From: a bacterium
GTDB lineage: Bacteria; Armatimonadota; UBA5829
Length of the DNA stretch: 64,000 nucleotides
Assembly (NCBI GenBank): GCA_021371935.1
Contig: JAJFVF010000002.1
Location: forward strand, 62,001-126,000
Direction: 5' to 3'
Part shown: one piece after another, positions 42,837 to 51,808 of the stretch
How positions within the stretch are numbered: position 1 is the first letter of the stretch
Layout of the letters: each line of letters begins with the position of its first letter
Program-made: the position numbers and the translations under genes
The notes under the pieces: model-generated
Seen by the model: only the letters and a program-made list of their open reading frames with translations
Database searches by the model: none
Told to the model about the DNA's origin: nothing

Positions 42837-43877
42837 TCACATTTGCTTTATGAGCATGGCACTATGCAGGTCGGGTATGGTTCTCGATCCGGTGCAGAAC
42901 ATTACTGTTGCAAGCTCTTCGGCCAGTCTCTCAATCTCCTCAAAGAGCACATCGCGCGATATGGCTGCGCATTTTAGAAACGGAAGTGCAATCCCCGCTG
43001 CTGATGCGCCAAGAGCAATTGACTTTGCAATGTCTTCACCACTGCGCACGCCGCCGCCGGCTATGACAGGCAGGTTCGGCACCACACTCTTTACGGCAAG
43101 CAGACTGTCGACCGTTGATATTCCCCATTCGCCCATGGTCTCGCCAAGAGCGGATAAAGCAGAGCTTATGTTCCGTTTGCTTTCCACCTTCGCCCATGAC
43201 GTCCCCCCTGCACCGGCAACATCGATGCCCGCAACCCCTACGTCGGCCAGCAGAGATGCAGTCCTTGCCGATATGCCATGACCGACCTCTTTGACGATTA
43301 CGGGCACATCAAGCGAATCGCAGACCTCGCCTATGTGGGCCGAGAGAATGCGAAAGTTGACATTGCCGTTCTCCTGAATGCACTCCTGCAGGGGGTTGAG
43401 ATGGAGCATGAGCGCATCGGCGTCGATCATTTCGACTACCCGGCTGCATGAATCCACATCGCATCCATTGTTGAGCTGGACAGCGCCGAGGTTTGCAAAG
43501 AGCAAAATATCCGGAGCGATATCGCGAACCTGAAATGTCCACTCTATATCCGACCTCTCCAAACCGACACGCTGGCTTCCGACCCCCATGGCCAGGCCGT
43601 ACCTCTGAGCCGCCTCAGCAAATATCCGGTTATACTCGGCTGTCTCGGGAGCCCCGCCGGTCATAGGAGATATCATAAGCGGCATGGCCAAACGCTTGCC
43701 GAAGAGCATAATCGAAGTGTCAACATCGCTGCGGTCTATCTCCGGCAGCGCTTCATGGACGAATGAATATCGCTCGAAGCCCGCTGTTTTGGCGTGAAAT
43801 TCAACGTCCTGGTGCAGCGCAATCTCGATATGATCGGCCTTGCGCTGGATATTCTCATATGCTCTGGCGAATGACAA
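42837..43877 (-). CDS. fni: Type 2 isopentenyl-diphosphate delta-isomerase
   Basis: 346 residues, FMN- and NAD(P)H-dependent TIM barrel interconverting IPP and DMAPP. Motifs: RKADHIEIAL, MPLMISPMTGG, AMGVGSQRVGLE, NLGAVQLNNG, LNPLQECIQENGN, VIVKEVGHGIS, GTSWAKVES and IAGGGVRSGEDIAKSIALGA. It overlaps dxs by 23 nt, giving a two-gene isoprenoid unit; it would supply the neighbouring squalene pathway. Confidence 0.93.
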   Translation of the reverse strand: MSFARAYENIQRKADHIEIALHQDVEFHAKTAGFERYSFVHEALPEIDRSDVDTSIMLFGKRLAMPLMISPMTGGAPETAEYNRIFAEAAQRYGLAMGVGSQRVGLERSDIEWTFQVRDIAPDILLFANLGAVQLNNGCDVDSCSRVVEMIDADALMLHLNPLQECIQENGNVNFRILSAHIGEVCDSLDVPVIVKEVGHGISARTASLLADVGVAGIDVAGAGGTSWAKVESKRNISSALSALGETMGEWGISTVDSLLAVKSVVPNLPVIAGGGVRSGEDIAKSIALGASAAGIALPFLKCAAISRDVLFEEIERLAEELATVMFCTGSRTIPDLHSAMLIKQM

Positions 43878-45786
43878 TATCGTCTCCTATGGTCTCGCGA
43901 AGTCTGCCTGTGCGTGTGAGCACGGCGTCTACAGCATCCAAAATACCCTGCTGGTTCAGGCCGTATTCTGCCCGTATGCATGACGCACTGCCATGACTGA
44001 TAAACGAATCAGGCAGTCCAATTATCTCGACTGGCACGTCAAGAACGCCTCTGCTTGCAAGGCATTCGAGCACGGCTGATCCAAAACCACCGCATGTTGC
44101 ATTCTCCTCAACAATCACCATTCCACCACACTCCGAAGCCGCTGCAATAATCGCTGCCTCATCCAAAGGTTTAACGAACCGTGCATTTATTACCCGCGCG
44201 CCGATCCCTAATAGATCGAGGTGCTCTGCTGCCTCCATCGCCTCGTTTGCAATGGGTCCAACGGCTATGATCGCGACATCATCACCATCCCGCATCAACT
44301 CGGACTTGCCTTTGTCGATGGCGGCAATCCGAAGCCGTTTCGGGCCTTCCGCGCATCCCCTCGGATATCGGATTGCCACGGGTCCATCCATTTTGAACGC
44401 CGCATGCAGCATTCCAACGAGTTCCGGAGCGTCTTTTGGAGCCATCACGGTCAGGTTTGGCACATGGCGCAAATATGACAGGTCGAATGCGCCATGATGG
44501 GTCGGACCGTCCTCTCCCACTATACCCGCTCTGTCCAGCGTAAAAATCACCGGCAGATTCTGCAGGCAGACATCATGAACGATCTGGTCATAACTGCGCT
44601 GGAGGAAAGTCGAATATATCGCCACCACAGGTTTCATCCCGGCCTTGGCAAGACCGGCGGCAAATGTTACTGCATGGCTTTCGGCTATGCCCACATTAAA
44701 AAACCTGTTCGGATATTTTTTTGCAAACCGGTTCAGCCCGGTGCCGTCGGGCATGGCGGCTGTGATCGCGGCAATCTTCGTATCCTTTCTGGCAAGCTGT
44801 GTCAGTGCACGCCCGAAGACATCCGTGAACGTCCTCTTGGACTTTGCCGGAACCTTGCCGTTATCGGAGTTGAAAGGTCCTATGCCATGAAAATGCCTGG
44901 CATTGTGCTCGGCATGAGAATAACCTTTGCCCTTGACTGTGACAACATGCAACAGCACCGGACCTTTCATCTCAAACCCCTGAGAAATGAAGTGCTTGAG
45001 TTCGGATATGTTGTGGCCGTCTATGGGTCCGAGATATTCAAAACCCAGAGCCTCGAAGATCGTGCCGCTGGTTGGTGAGACCCAGCTTGTGAGTCCGCGT
45101 TTGAGCAGTTGGGTCGTCTTTCTCATCAACCCGCCGCCCAAAGGCATCCTGCGAATGATCTCCTGAGCGCCGCTCTCGACTGTCCTGTAGAGCGGCATGG
45201 TCCTCAAATGCGCTATGTGAGCCGCCAGAGCGCCTATACTCGGACATATTGACATCTTGTTGTCGTTCAATATGACAAGCAAATTCGTCCCCGACGCACC
45301 GGCATTGTTGATTGCTTCCCATACCATTCCTCCGCCGAGAGCGCCATCGCCAACCACAGCCGCAACACGGTATTTATCGCCCGCAAGGTCCCTGCCCTGA
45401 GCTATCCCCAGAGCGGCTGATATGGATGTGCTGGCATGACCCGTGCCAAATGAGTCGTAATCGCTCTCCGAGGGCTTTGGAAAACCGCATATGCCTCCGG
45501 CCTGCCTGAGCGTATGGAATGAGTCGCGGCGGTCCGTGAGTATCTTGTACGGATAGCACTGATGCCCCACATCCCAGATCAGCTTGTCATGCGGCACATC
45601 CATTACGCTCAGCAGCCCGATGGTCAACTCTACAACACCAAGCGACGGAGCCAGATGGCCGCCATTTGAACTTACCACTTCCAATATTGATGCCCGGACC
45701 TCTTGCGCAAGTTTCGCCAATTGAGCATTGGACAAGCTCCTGAGGTCTGTGGGCAGATCCAGAGAACCAAGAAGACTGCCTGTCAT
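43855..45786 (-). CDS. dxs: 1-deoxy-D-xylulose-5-phosphate synthase
   Basis: 643 residues, first enzyme of the MEP isoprenoid pathway, TPP-dependent. N-terminal IWDVGHQCYPYKILTDRRD; TPP/Mg motif VVGDGALGGGMVWEAINNAG; LVILNDNKMSICP; pyrimidine-binding VGIAESHAVTFAAGLA; DRAGIVGEDGPTHHGAFD. Length and order are normal. AGGAG lies 7 nt before the ATG. Upstream is a 407-bp gap shared with the divergent hpnC operon. Confidence 0.96.
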   Translation of the reverse strand: MTGSLLGSLDLPTDLRSLSNAQLAKLAQEVRASILEVVSSNGGHLAPSLGVVELTIGLLSVMDVPHDKLIWDVGHQCYPYKILTDRRDSFHTLRQAGGICGFPKPSESDYDSFGTGHASTSISAALGIAQGRDLAGDKYRVAAVVGDGALGGGMVWEAINNAGASGTNLLVILNDNKMSICPSIGALAAHIAHLRTMPLYRTVESGAQEIIRRMPLGGGLMRKTTQLLKRGLTSWVSPTSGTIFEALGFEYLGPIDGHNISELKHFISQGFEMKGPVLLHVVTVKGKGYSHAEHNARHFHGIGPFNSDNGKVPAKSKRTFTDVFGRALTQLARKDTKIAAITAAMPDGTGLNRFAKKYPNRFFNVGIAESHAVTFAAGLAKAGMKPVVAIYSTFLQRSYDQIVHDVCLQNLPVIFTLDRAGIVGEDGPTHHGAFDLSYLRHVPNLTVMAPKDAPELVGMLHAAFKMDGPVAIRYPRGCAEGPKRLRIAAIDKGKSELMRDGDDVAIIAVGPIANEAMEAAEHLDLLGIGARVINARFVKPLDEAAIIAAASECGGMVIVEENATCGGFGSAVLECLASRGVLDVPVEIIGLPDSFISHGSASCIRAEYGLNQQGILDAVDAVLTRTGRLRETIGDDIVIRQSI

Positions 45787-46193
45787 ATCTAACTCCTAAG
45801 TAAATCACGGTTGGTCGCTTGCATAACCACTATAGTTTTTTACACCAGTAAAACCGCATACAATCGTGCAATTTACTAAGTCAGATTTCCGGAGGAAATG
45901 TGACTCTTTCTGACCGTAAATTGCCTAGATATAGCTGAGGGCGGAGAGTGGAAGACAACAATACCTATACATATCAGCCGCCCCGAATGCAGTCGCTATT
46001 AGACTTTGTTCCCAGTCTTGCAGCACCGGCAAACGCACAAAGGAAGAGAGCGTTGTGTGTTGTAAGTTATGAGTTTTGGGTCAAGGTTAGCTAATGGACA
46101 TTCTGGGCAATATCCATACGTGCTCGGAGGCAATTTGAGAATTTCCGCCGCAAGGTCATAAGGTCAGGATTTGGAGAAGTTGAGAGGTGAGAG
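45787..46193. other. Divergent region between dxs and hpnC
   Basis: 407 bp between the MEP and squalene units. Apart from the inverted repeat at 45868-45924 nothing structured is recognised. hpnC has a purine-rich, SD-like lead-in (GAGAGGTGAGAGGTGAG). Confidence 0.4.
45868..45924. repeat. Large imperfect inverted repeat, GCAATTTAC family
   Basis: Outer arms GCAATTTAC (45868-45876) and GTAAATTGC (45916-45924); inner arms GTCAGA (45880-45885) and TCTGAC (45909-45914); TTTCC (45886-45890) with GGAAA (45894-45898). The outer arm matches the 38203-38231 hairpin, so this looks like the same repeat with an insertion between its arms. Confidence 0.6.
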
Positions 46194-47069
46194 GTGAGAA
46201 ACGAGAGTACATATGCCGTAAATGTACCGGAGCATATATGCGAAAGGCTGGCAAAGAGCCATTACGAAAACTTCAGCGTAGGCTCCATCTTTCTGCCGCG
46301 CGAGATAAGGCGTCATGTGTTCAATGTCTACGCATACTGCCGGGTATGCGATGACCTTGCGGATGAAATAGATGACCCGGAACTGTCTGCGCGACTGCTG
46401 GAGTGGTGGAGAGATGAACTCCATGCCTGCTTTGACGGCAGCCCTCGACACCCGGTCTTTACGGCTCTATATGAGACGATCACCCGGTTTAGTCTGCCCA
46501 TGGAACCGTTTGAAGACCTTATCAGCGCGTTTTTGCAGGATCAGACCCTCACTCGGTATGAGACGTTCGAGCAGGTGATGGATTATTGCAAACGCTCGGC
46601 GAACCCGGTTGGCCGGGTGTTTCTCCACCTGCTCGGGTATACGGATGATAAGAAGCGTGAACTTGCCGACTTCACCTGCACCGCACTCCAGCTGGCCAAC
46701 TTTTGGCAGGATATAGCCATCGACTACAAAAAAGGCCGCATATATATCCCAAAAGAAGATATGGAGCGGTTCGGCTACAGTGAGAGCGAACTGAGAAACA
46801 ATATCGTTAACGCGAGTTTCGTGAGGATGATGCGGTTTGAGATAGCCCGGACAAGGGAACTTTTTGAACGCGGAGCACCGCTCGCGCGCCTCATATCCGG
46901 CGCAGGAGCAGCAGATGTGGAGCTATTTACACAGGGAGGATTGGCGGTGCTGCGGTCGATCGAACGGATCAACTATGATGTCTTCAGAAAGCGGGCGAAA
47001 GTCTCAAAGTCGCGAAAGATATTGTTGATGGCAGGCTGGTGCGCAAGGAGGTTTGCTGTTGGGTCTTGA
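46194..47069 (+). CDS. hpnC: Hydroxysqualene/squalene synthase subunit HpnC
   Basis: 291 residues, trans-isoprenyl diphosphate synthase fold of the squalene/phytoene synthase family. Asp-rich motifs CRVCDDLADEIDD and ALQLANFWQDIAIDYKKGRIYIP. In the three-enzyme bacterial route HpnD makes presqualene diphosphate, HpnC converts it to hydroxysqualene, and HpnE reduces this to squalene. GTG start in a purine-rich context. Overlaps hpnD by 11 nt. Confidence 0.9.
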   Translation: MRNESTYAVNVPEHICERLAKSHYENFSVGSIFLPREIRRHVFNVYAYCRVCDDLADEIDDPELSARLLEWWRDELHACFDGSPRHPVFTALYETITRFSLPMEPFEDLISAFLQDQTLTRYETFEQVMDYCKRSANPVGRVFLHLLGYTDDKKRELADFTCTALQLANFWQDIAIDYKKGRIYIPKEDMERFGYSESELRNNIVNASFVRMMRFEIARTRELFERGAPLARLISGAGAADVELFTQGGLAVLRSIERINYDVFRKRAKVSKSRKILLMAGWCARRFAVGS

Positions 47070-47973
47070 TGAAACGGTCTCGCACGAGCAGCTTCGGCAG
47101 TCATATCGCTATTGCAGAAGCGTAGCAAAAAGGCGAGCGAGAAATTTTTATTACTCGTTCATGGTGCTCCCGCGTGAAAAAAGCGACGCCATGTGCGCGG
47201 TGTATGCATTTATGCGCTATTGCGACGACATCGCCGACGACCCGGACTTCGGCAGGGACAAAAAAACACTGCTGGGCAAATGGCGACACTCGCTCGAAAT
47301 GAGCATGCACGGCGACTACGGTGGGAGCATGATCATGCCTGCTTTTGCGGACGCAGTGAAAAAATTCGACATACCCACCAGCTATTTTCACCAACTCATA
47401 GACGGCGCGACCATGGACCTGTCCGTCAATCGATATGGCACATTTGACGAGTTATATGACTATTGCTATAAAGTGGCATCTGTGGTCGGGTTGGTGTGCA
47501 TTCATATATTCGGGTTCGACTCGCCTCAGGCAAGGCGGCATGCCGAATTCTGCGGCATTGCCTTTCAACTCACCAATATACTGCGCGACGTAAAGGAGGA
47601 TGCAGAGCAAGGGCGCATATACATCCCGGAAGAGGACCTGTGGGCATTTAATTACAGCATGCAGGACCTGATAAATGGCGTCCATGATGACAGGTTTCAA
47701 AGGCTCATGAGGTTTGAAGCGCACAGGGCACATGACTTTTACAGCGCTGCGCTGCCCTTGGTCCCGATGGTGCATGGATCGGGTAGGCCGGGGCTTTGCG
47801 CGATGATAGAAATATATTCTAGCATCCTCGATATGATCGATAAAAGACCGGGCGATGTGTTCGCGGGTCAGGTCTGCCTTCCGACATCCCGCAAGCTCTC
47901 AATCGCGGCAAAGGCGCTCATCAAGTCCAGATTGAACGGAGGAAAGCCATCGCTGCCTCAGTTACAGTCATAG
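47059..47973 (+). CDS. hpnD: Presqualene diphosphate synthase HpnD
   Basis: 304 residues from TTG 47059 (AAGGAGG 7 nt upstream, in hpnC). Squalene/phytoene synthase family with MRYCDDIADDPDF and QLTNILRDVKEDAEQGRIYIP, plus ARNFYYSFMVLP, the usual HpnD N-terminal block. It condenses two farnesyl diphosphates. Followed with overlap by hpnE. Confidence 0.9.
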   Translation: MGLDETVSHEQLRQSYRYCRSVAKRRARNFYYSFMVLPREKSDAMCAVYAFMRYCDDIADDPDFGRDKKTLLGKWRHSLEMSMHGDYGGSMIMPAFADAVKKFDIPTSYFHQLIDGATMDLSVNRYGTFDELYDYCYKVASVVGLVCIHIFGFDSPQARRHAEFCGIAFQLTNILRDVKEDAEQGRIYIPEEDLWAFNYSMQDLINGVHDDRFQRLMRFEAHRAHDFYSAALPLVPMVHGSGRPGLCAMIEIYSSILDMIDKRPGDVFAGQVCLPTSRKLSIAAKALIKSRLNGGKPSLPQLQS

Positions 47974-49238
47974 GAGGAGGAGTCGCAGGACTTTCCTGCG
48001 CATGTGAGCTTGCAGACGCCGGATTGAATGTGACGGTGCTTGAAGCAAAAAAGCACTTGGGTGGAAGAGCACATTCGTTTCGCGACAAAGAGACTGGAAT
48101 GAGCATCGACAACTGCCAGCATATATTGCTGGGCTGCTGCGATGCCGCCATCGGTTTTCTGACGAAGATCGGCTCGATCGGGCAGGTTGAGTTTCATGAC
48201 GAAATCAGTTTTATTGGAGCCAAAGGCAGGGTTTTGGAAGTGAGGTCGTCGTTTCTGCCCGCACCCGTCCATTTGGTGCCGTCGATTCTTAAAGCAAGCT
48301 GCCTTTCCGGTCGTAATAAGATCGAGCTTGGCCGGGTTTTTGCGAGGGTTTTGCGGACTGAACCCAGATCCGAACAAGTTGCGCAGGAGTATCTCAAAGC
48401 TCTGGGCTGTTCGGCCGGCCTTATTGCATGCCTGATCGATCCAATACTGATCGCCGCACTCAACGAACCGGCATCTGATGCATCGGCGCAATATTCGCGC
48501 ATGGTCCTTAAGAAGTCGCTTCTGGAAAGCAAATGCGGTTACAGGCTGGGTGTGCCGAACGCTCCGCTCTCGCATATAATCGATGGACCTGCCGTGCGAT
48601 ATTTGTCGAGAAGAGGCTGCAAAGCCAGGACATCCGCTAAAGTGGAAAAGCTGAATATCCATGGCGGCAAAGTCGAATCAGTTATCCTGGCGGGTGGAAC
48701 GCAAATCAGGTCGGATTATTATGTTTGCGCGGTGCCGCCATGGTCGCTTGCGGAGATTGGATACGCCAATGATGCCGGCCAGGAAATGCACTGGCGTTCT
48801 ATTAAGAGTGTGCACCTATTTTATGAGGTTGCTGATTTTGGATTCGAGCGGGCATGCATGGCAGGGGAACCATTTGGGTGGGTGTTCAACAAGACGCATG
48901 ACTTCGGGCTGGAGAGAGGTTATATTCAAGCTGTCGCAAGTGGGGCAGACTCACTGGAGAATATCGGCGGCAGTGAGCTGATAGAACTTGCTCAGAATGC
49001 GGTCGATAAGGCGGCAGGCAGGAAGTGCAGGCAGTCTTTGAGGCGAGCCGTGATATACAATGCGCATAGAGCGACATTTGCGACTTTGCGCTGTGATGCA
49101 CTGCGGCCATCAGCCAAAACGCACATAAGTAACTTGTATTTGGCGGGAGACTGGACCGATACAGGTTGGCCGGCCACGATTGAAGGAGCCGTAAGGTCCG
49201 GCCTGACCGCATCCAATCAAATCCTAAGTCAAATATAA
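47949..49238 (+). CDS. hpnE: Hydroxysqualene dehydroxylase/FAD oxidoreductase HpnE with apparent ATC start
   Basis: About 429 residues. The FAD-binding motif VTVIGGGVAGLSCACELADAG (in part VIGGGVAGLSCACELADAG) is encoded from 47961, but no in-frame ATG, GTG or TTG exists between the upstream stop (47841) and 48024, which is past the motif. The best initiation signal is ATC at 47949, with GGAGG (47938-47942) spaced 6 nt. CTG 47874 and ATT 47931 are alternatives. The rest is normal: VLEAKKHLGGRAHSF and the C-terminal LYLAGDWTDTGWPATIEGAV. It completes squalene synthesis after HpnC. Confidence 0.85.
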   Translation: MAASVTVIGGGVAGLSCACELADAGLNVTVLEAKKHLGGRAHSFRDKETGMSIDNCQHILLGCCDAAIGFLTKIGSIGQVEFHDEISFIGAKGRVLEVRSSFLPAPVHLVPSILKASCLSGRNKIELGRVFARVLRTEPRSEQVAQEYLKALGCSAGLIACLIDPILIAALNEPASDASAQYSRMVLKKSLLESKCGYRLGVPNAPLSHIIDGPAVRYLSRRGCKARTSAKVEKLNIHGGKVESVILAGGTQIRSDYYVCAVPPWSLAEIGYANDAGQEMHWRSIKSVHLFYEVADFGFERACMAGEPFGWVFNKTHDFGLERGYIQAVASGADSLENIGGSELIELAQNAVDKAAGRKCRQSLRRAVIYNAHRATFATLRCDALRPSAKTHISNLYLAGDWTDTGWPATIEGAVRSGLTASNQILSQI

Positions 49239-49280
49239 AATATCAAATCCCAAATACTAAATTAAAGGGGGGTTGGTCTG

Positions 49281-50099
49281 GTGAAGAGAGGGTCATTGTG
49301 CATTGTTGCCACAATTATTCTTGCAGCACCGGCACTGGCAAATCCATACATGCATCAGATAATTACAACCTCATGGCCCGGCCTATCCGGTCTTTATATG
49401 ATACCGACCGCACGCACCCTCAAAGCCGGACAGGTGGCTATGGGCTTCAATGAGGCAAAACATGCGGAAAATGTGGAGGACGGCCGCTATGTGGACAGGC
49501 AGATACGTGGTGTCGTTACATGGGGCGTGTCGGACTGCTGGGAGGTGTATGGATCATATTACAATGACCTGTTTACGGTGCCTCCAGGCGTTGAACCTCA
49601 ATTGAGCAACCAATCATTTGCCACATTCGGTTTCAAATACAGGATTATGCAAGAGGACTCTCATTACTGGTTTCCGACAGTCGCGGTGGGGGTCCGCGAT
49701 ATCGGCAACAGTGAGAACGAGGTCGGTCCTCTGGAAGGCGTGCACAATGGCAGGAAACTTTTTATACTCGCCAGCAAAAAACTGCTCAAAAGCGAAGAGC
49801 TTGGCAGATTTATGGATGTGCATGCCGGTGTGACGCTCGACTCGCAGACCACGGCTGCAATGCTGGGCTTTGAGTTGACTCTGACCCCGAGTGTCAGCTT
49901 GATAGCGGAGGGAATGTGGGACTCGCCCTTCATAAACTATCGAGAATACGGCAGAAACGATGTCGCGGGCAAATATATATTTGACGTCGGTATCCGCATG
50001 TATCCTGAACTTGTGCCTGGTCTTGTGCTGGATACAGGATTTGTCGGCGACGGTGAGTTCGAGTTTTCGTTTGGCGTAAGCTATGTGATGGGTCTTTGA
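49281..50099 (+). CDS. YjbH-like outer-membrane beta-barrel protein
   Basis: 272 residues from GTG 49281 (AAGGGGGG 8 nt upstream). The signal peptide (CIVATIILAAPALA) is followed by GLSGLYMIPTARTLKAGQVA, the opening motif of YjbH-type and related outer-membrane proteins. Alternating amphipathic strands run to a C-terminal FEFSFGVSYVMGL. Possibly linked to exopolysaccharide or envelope permeability; no polysaccharide genes are nearby. A terminator hairpin follows 6 nt after the stop. Confidence 0.7.
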   Translation: MKRGSLCIVATIILAAPALANPYMHQIITTSWPGLSGLYMIPTARTLKAGQVAMGFNEAKHAENVEDGRYVDRQIRGVVTWGVSDCWEVYGSYYNDLFTVPPGVEPQLSNQSFATFGFKYRIMQEDSHYWFPTVAVGVRDIGNSENEVGPLEGVHNGRKLFILASKKLLKSEELGRFMDVHAGVTLDSQTTAAMLGFELTLTPSVSLIAEGMWDSPFINYREYGRNDVAGKYIFDVGIRMYPELVPGLVLDTGFVGDGEFEFSFGVSYVMGL

Positions 50100-50104
50100 T
50101 GGAC

Positions 50105-50129
50105 TGCCCCGGCACACGTTGCCGGGGCA
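50105..50129. terminator. Terminator between convergent genes
   Basis: TGCCCCGGCA (50105-50114) pairs with TGCCGGGGCA (50120-50129), extended by GACTG/CAGTC flanks. It serves both the YjbH-like gene and the YHS gene. Confidence 0.75.
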
Positions 50130-50144
50130 CAGTCTCCAAACCCG

Positions 50145-50324
50145 TCAGAAAGTTTCCTCGTCTTCATAAGCCATTTCAGACTCCGCAGTATACATGTCGG
50201 GGTCTGTGTCGAACTCTTCCTTGCATTCTTCACTGCAAAAACAATAGTGTTTTCCACGATAATCAGAGCAGACTGCAGCATGTTCCTCAGCCACTACCAT
50301 ACCGCATACCGGATCGATCGGCAT
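50145..50324 (-). CDS. YHS-domain small metal-binding protein
   Basis: 59 residues from ATG 50324 (GGAGGTGACC directly upstream; a longer ORF is spurious). A complete YHS domain: MPIDPVCGMVVAEEHAAVCS, YRGKHYCFCSEECKEEFDTDP, with Cys residues in CGM and CSEEC positions. YHS domains bind metal ions, often in copper or heavy-metal handling. An acidic tail (YEDEETF) follows. No metal-transport gene is adjacent. Confidence 0.88.
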   Translation of the reverse strand: MPIDPVCGMVVAEEHAAVCSDYRGKHYCFCSEECKEEFDTDPDMYTAESEMAYEDEETF

Positions 50325-50479
50325 ATGGTCACCTCCAAGATAGTTTTGCGTATGAGCAGGATTCCCATCGCAACTGACGTTAAAACGCTGATGCAAGTAA
50401 CCAATCACGAAAATCTTGGTGCTCAGAATGGGTAAAAAAATTATGATTGGAGTCCATATTGAAAGTGAAGTGATCATCG

Positions 50480-51049
50480 ATGGATACGACTCATGAATCC
50501 AGGACGTCCGGCGCAGATGGATGGTATTTCCTGACACTGGGAATCCTGATGATTGCACTGGGCATCCTGGCAATAGGCGTGCCGTTCGTGAGCACACTGG
50601 CTGTGGCATACACACTGGGGCTCATTTTAATAGTCGGTGGAGTGGCATATGCGATCCACGCATTTAAGACCAGGGGTGAAGGCGGCTTCATACTGAAGCT
50701 GATTACAACGCTGGTATATATCGCAGCTGGAGTGTTTCTGCTGGCATATCCGCTGGCAGGAGCCGTGATATTGACGCTGGTGCTTGCCATCTTCTGGAGC
50801 GTGGCGGGTATTGTCAAAATTATCAATGCTCTGCAGCTCAGACATAGGCCAAACTGGGGATGGATGCTCTTTAACGGCATCGTGACACTGATCTTGGGTA
50901 TTATCGTCTGGAGCATGTGGCCTATGGCAAGTTTGTGGGTGCTTGGACTGTTTGTCGGGATCGACCTGATTGTGGCGGGCTGGACGGTGATAAGCCTTTC
51001 ATTCGCCGCTCATGGAGGGTTCTTTACCCCGATGTATCGACCCACATAA
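50480..51049 (+). CDS. HdeD-like DUF308 membrane protein
   Basis: 189 residues, six TM helices arranged as three hairpins: LGILMIALGILAIGVPFVST, VAYTLGLILIVGGVAYAIHA, VYIAAGVFLLAYPLAGAVIL, LVLAIFWSVAGIVKI, NGIVTLILGIIVWSMWP and LGLFVGIDLIVAGWTVISL. The repeated G-I-L/G-V pattern is typical of HdeD-type acid-resistance membrane proteins. The role here is unknown. A strong terminator follows. Confidence 0.88.
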   Translation: MDTTHESRTSGADGWYFLTLGILMIALGILAIGVPFVSTLAVAYTLGLILIVGGVAYAIHAFKTRGEGGFILKLITTLVYIAAGVFLLAYPLAGAVILTLVLAIFWSVAGIVKIINALQLRHRPNWGWMLFNGIVTLILGIIVWSMWPMASLWVLGLFVGIDLIVAGWTVISLSFAAHGGFFTPMYRPT

Positions 51050-51053
51050 CAAA

Positions 51054-51082
51054 AGTTGGGGCGGCGATATGCCGCCCCAACT
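51054..51082. terminator. Strong bidirectional terminator
   Basis: AGTTGGGGCGGC (51054-51065) pairs with GCCGCCCCAACT (51071-51082), loop GATAT, 4 nt after the HdeD-like stop. Confidence 0.85.
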
Positions 51083-51110
51083 GATTTAGTATTTTAGATT
51101 TAGTATTTTA
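51083..51110. repeat. 14-bp tandem duplication
   Basis: Two exact head-to-tail copies of GATTTAGTATTTTA (51083-51096, 51097-51110) between the terminator and the thioredoxin stop. Probably a slippage duplication. Confidence 0.9.
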
Positions 51111-51123
51111 GATTCGATACTGA

Positions 51124-51690
51124 CTATTTGGATGCTGGAGTGACGCCGAGTTTGTTGAACTGAGCCACTATGTCTTCCTTGGAGATCGTGCCGACATGCC
51201 TGAACACCTGCTTGTCATTCTGGAAGATCAACTGCACAGGAATCGACGTCACGTTGTATTTGTCAGCCGCCTCCTTGTTCTGATCGACATCTATGGCCAC
51301 AAACTCAACCTTGCACTTATACTCCTTTTCCAGAGCCTTGATGATCGGCTTCATACTCTGGCAGGGACCGCACCACTCAGCGCCCAGTTCCATAAACTTT
51401 ACAGTGGGAGCCGGGGCAGTATCGGCTTTTGCGGCTGCAGGCTGTGCACCTGGTTGAGTCGATGGCTCAACAGCCGGAGCCGACTGTTGAATGGGTCCCG
51501 ATCCTGGCTGGGCTGGGCTTGCCGGAGGAGTCTTTGAAGGCGAAGCCGCCGGTGGGCACGGCGCTTTTGCCAAGTGGGTCTCCCCGGAAGTCTTTGAGCC
51601 TTGTATGGCCAATATCCCGCCGGCTACGGCTGCCGCCACAACAATTAGAGATACGACTATCGTCAATATAGTTCGCTGCTGCTTAGTCAT
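51124..51690 (-). CDS. Membrane-tethered thioredoxin-like protein
   Basis: 188 residues from ATG 51690 (GGAGG 8 nt upstream). N-terminal TM anchor (ILTIVVSLIVVAAAVAGGIL), a 60-residue Pro/Ala/Ser-rich linker, then a thioredoxin fold with active site WCGPC in FMELGAEWCGPCQSMKPI, the cis-Pro strand NVTSIPVQLIFQND, and GTISKEDIVAQ. Periplasmic disulfide reductase or redox relay is likely. Confidence 0.9.
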   Translation of the reverse strand: MTKQQRTILTIVVSLIVVAAAVAGGILAIQGSKTSGETHLAKAPCPPAASPSKTPPASPAQPGSGPIQQSAPAVEPSTQPGAQPAAAKADTAPAPTVKFMELGAEWCGPCQSMKPIIKALEKEYKCKVEFVAIDVDQNKEAADKYNVTSIPVQLIFQNDKQVFRHVGTISKEDIVAQFNKLGVTPASK

Positions 51691-51808
51691 TACGGGTACC
51701 TCCTGATTACACTCCATACACCTTTACCCGTAATCAGCTCATCATTAACCAGTCAACAAGATAATGGCGAAATAGTTTGCAGCAGCTCGACAGTTACATA
51801 TCTCGCGA

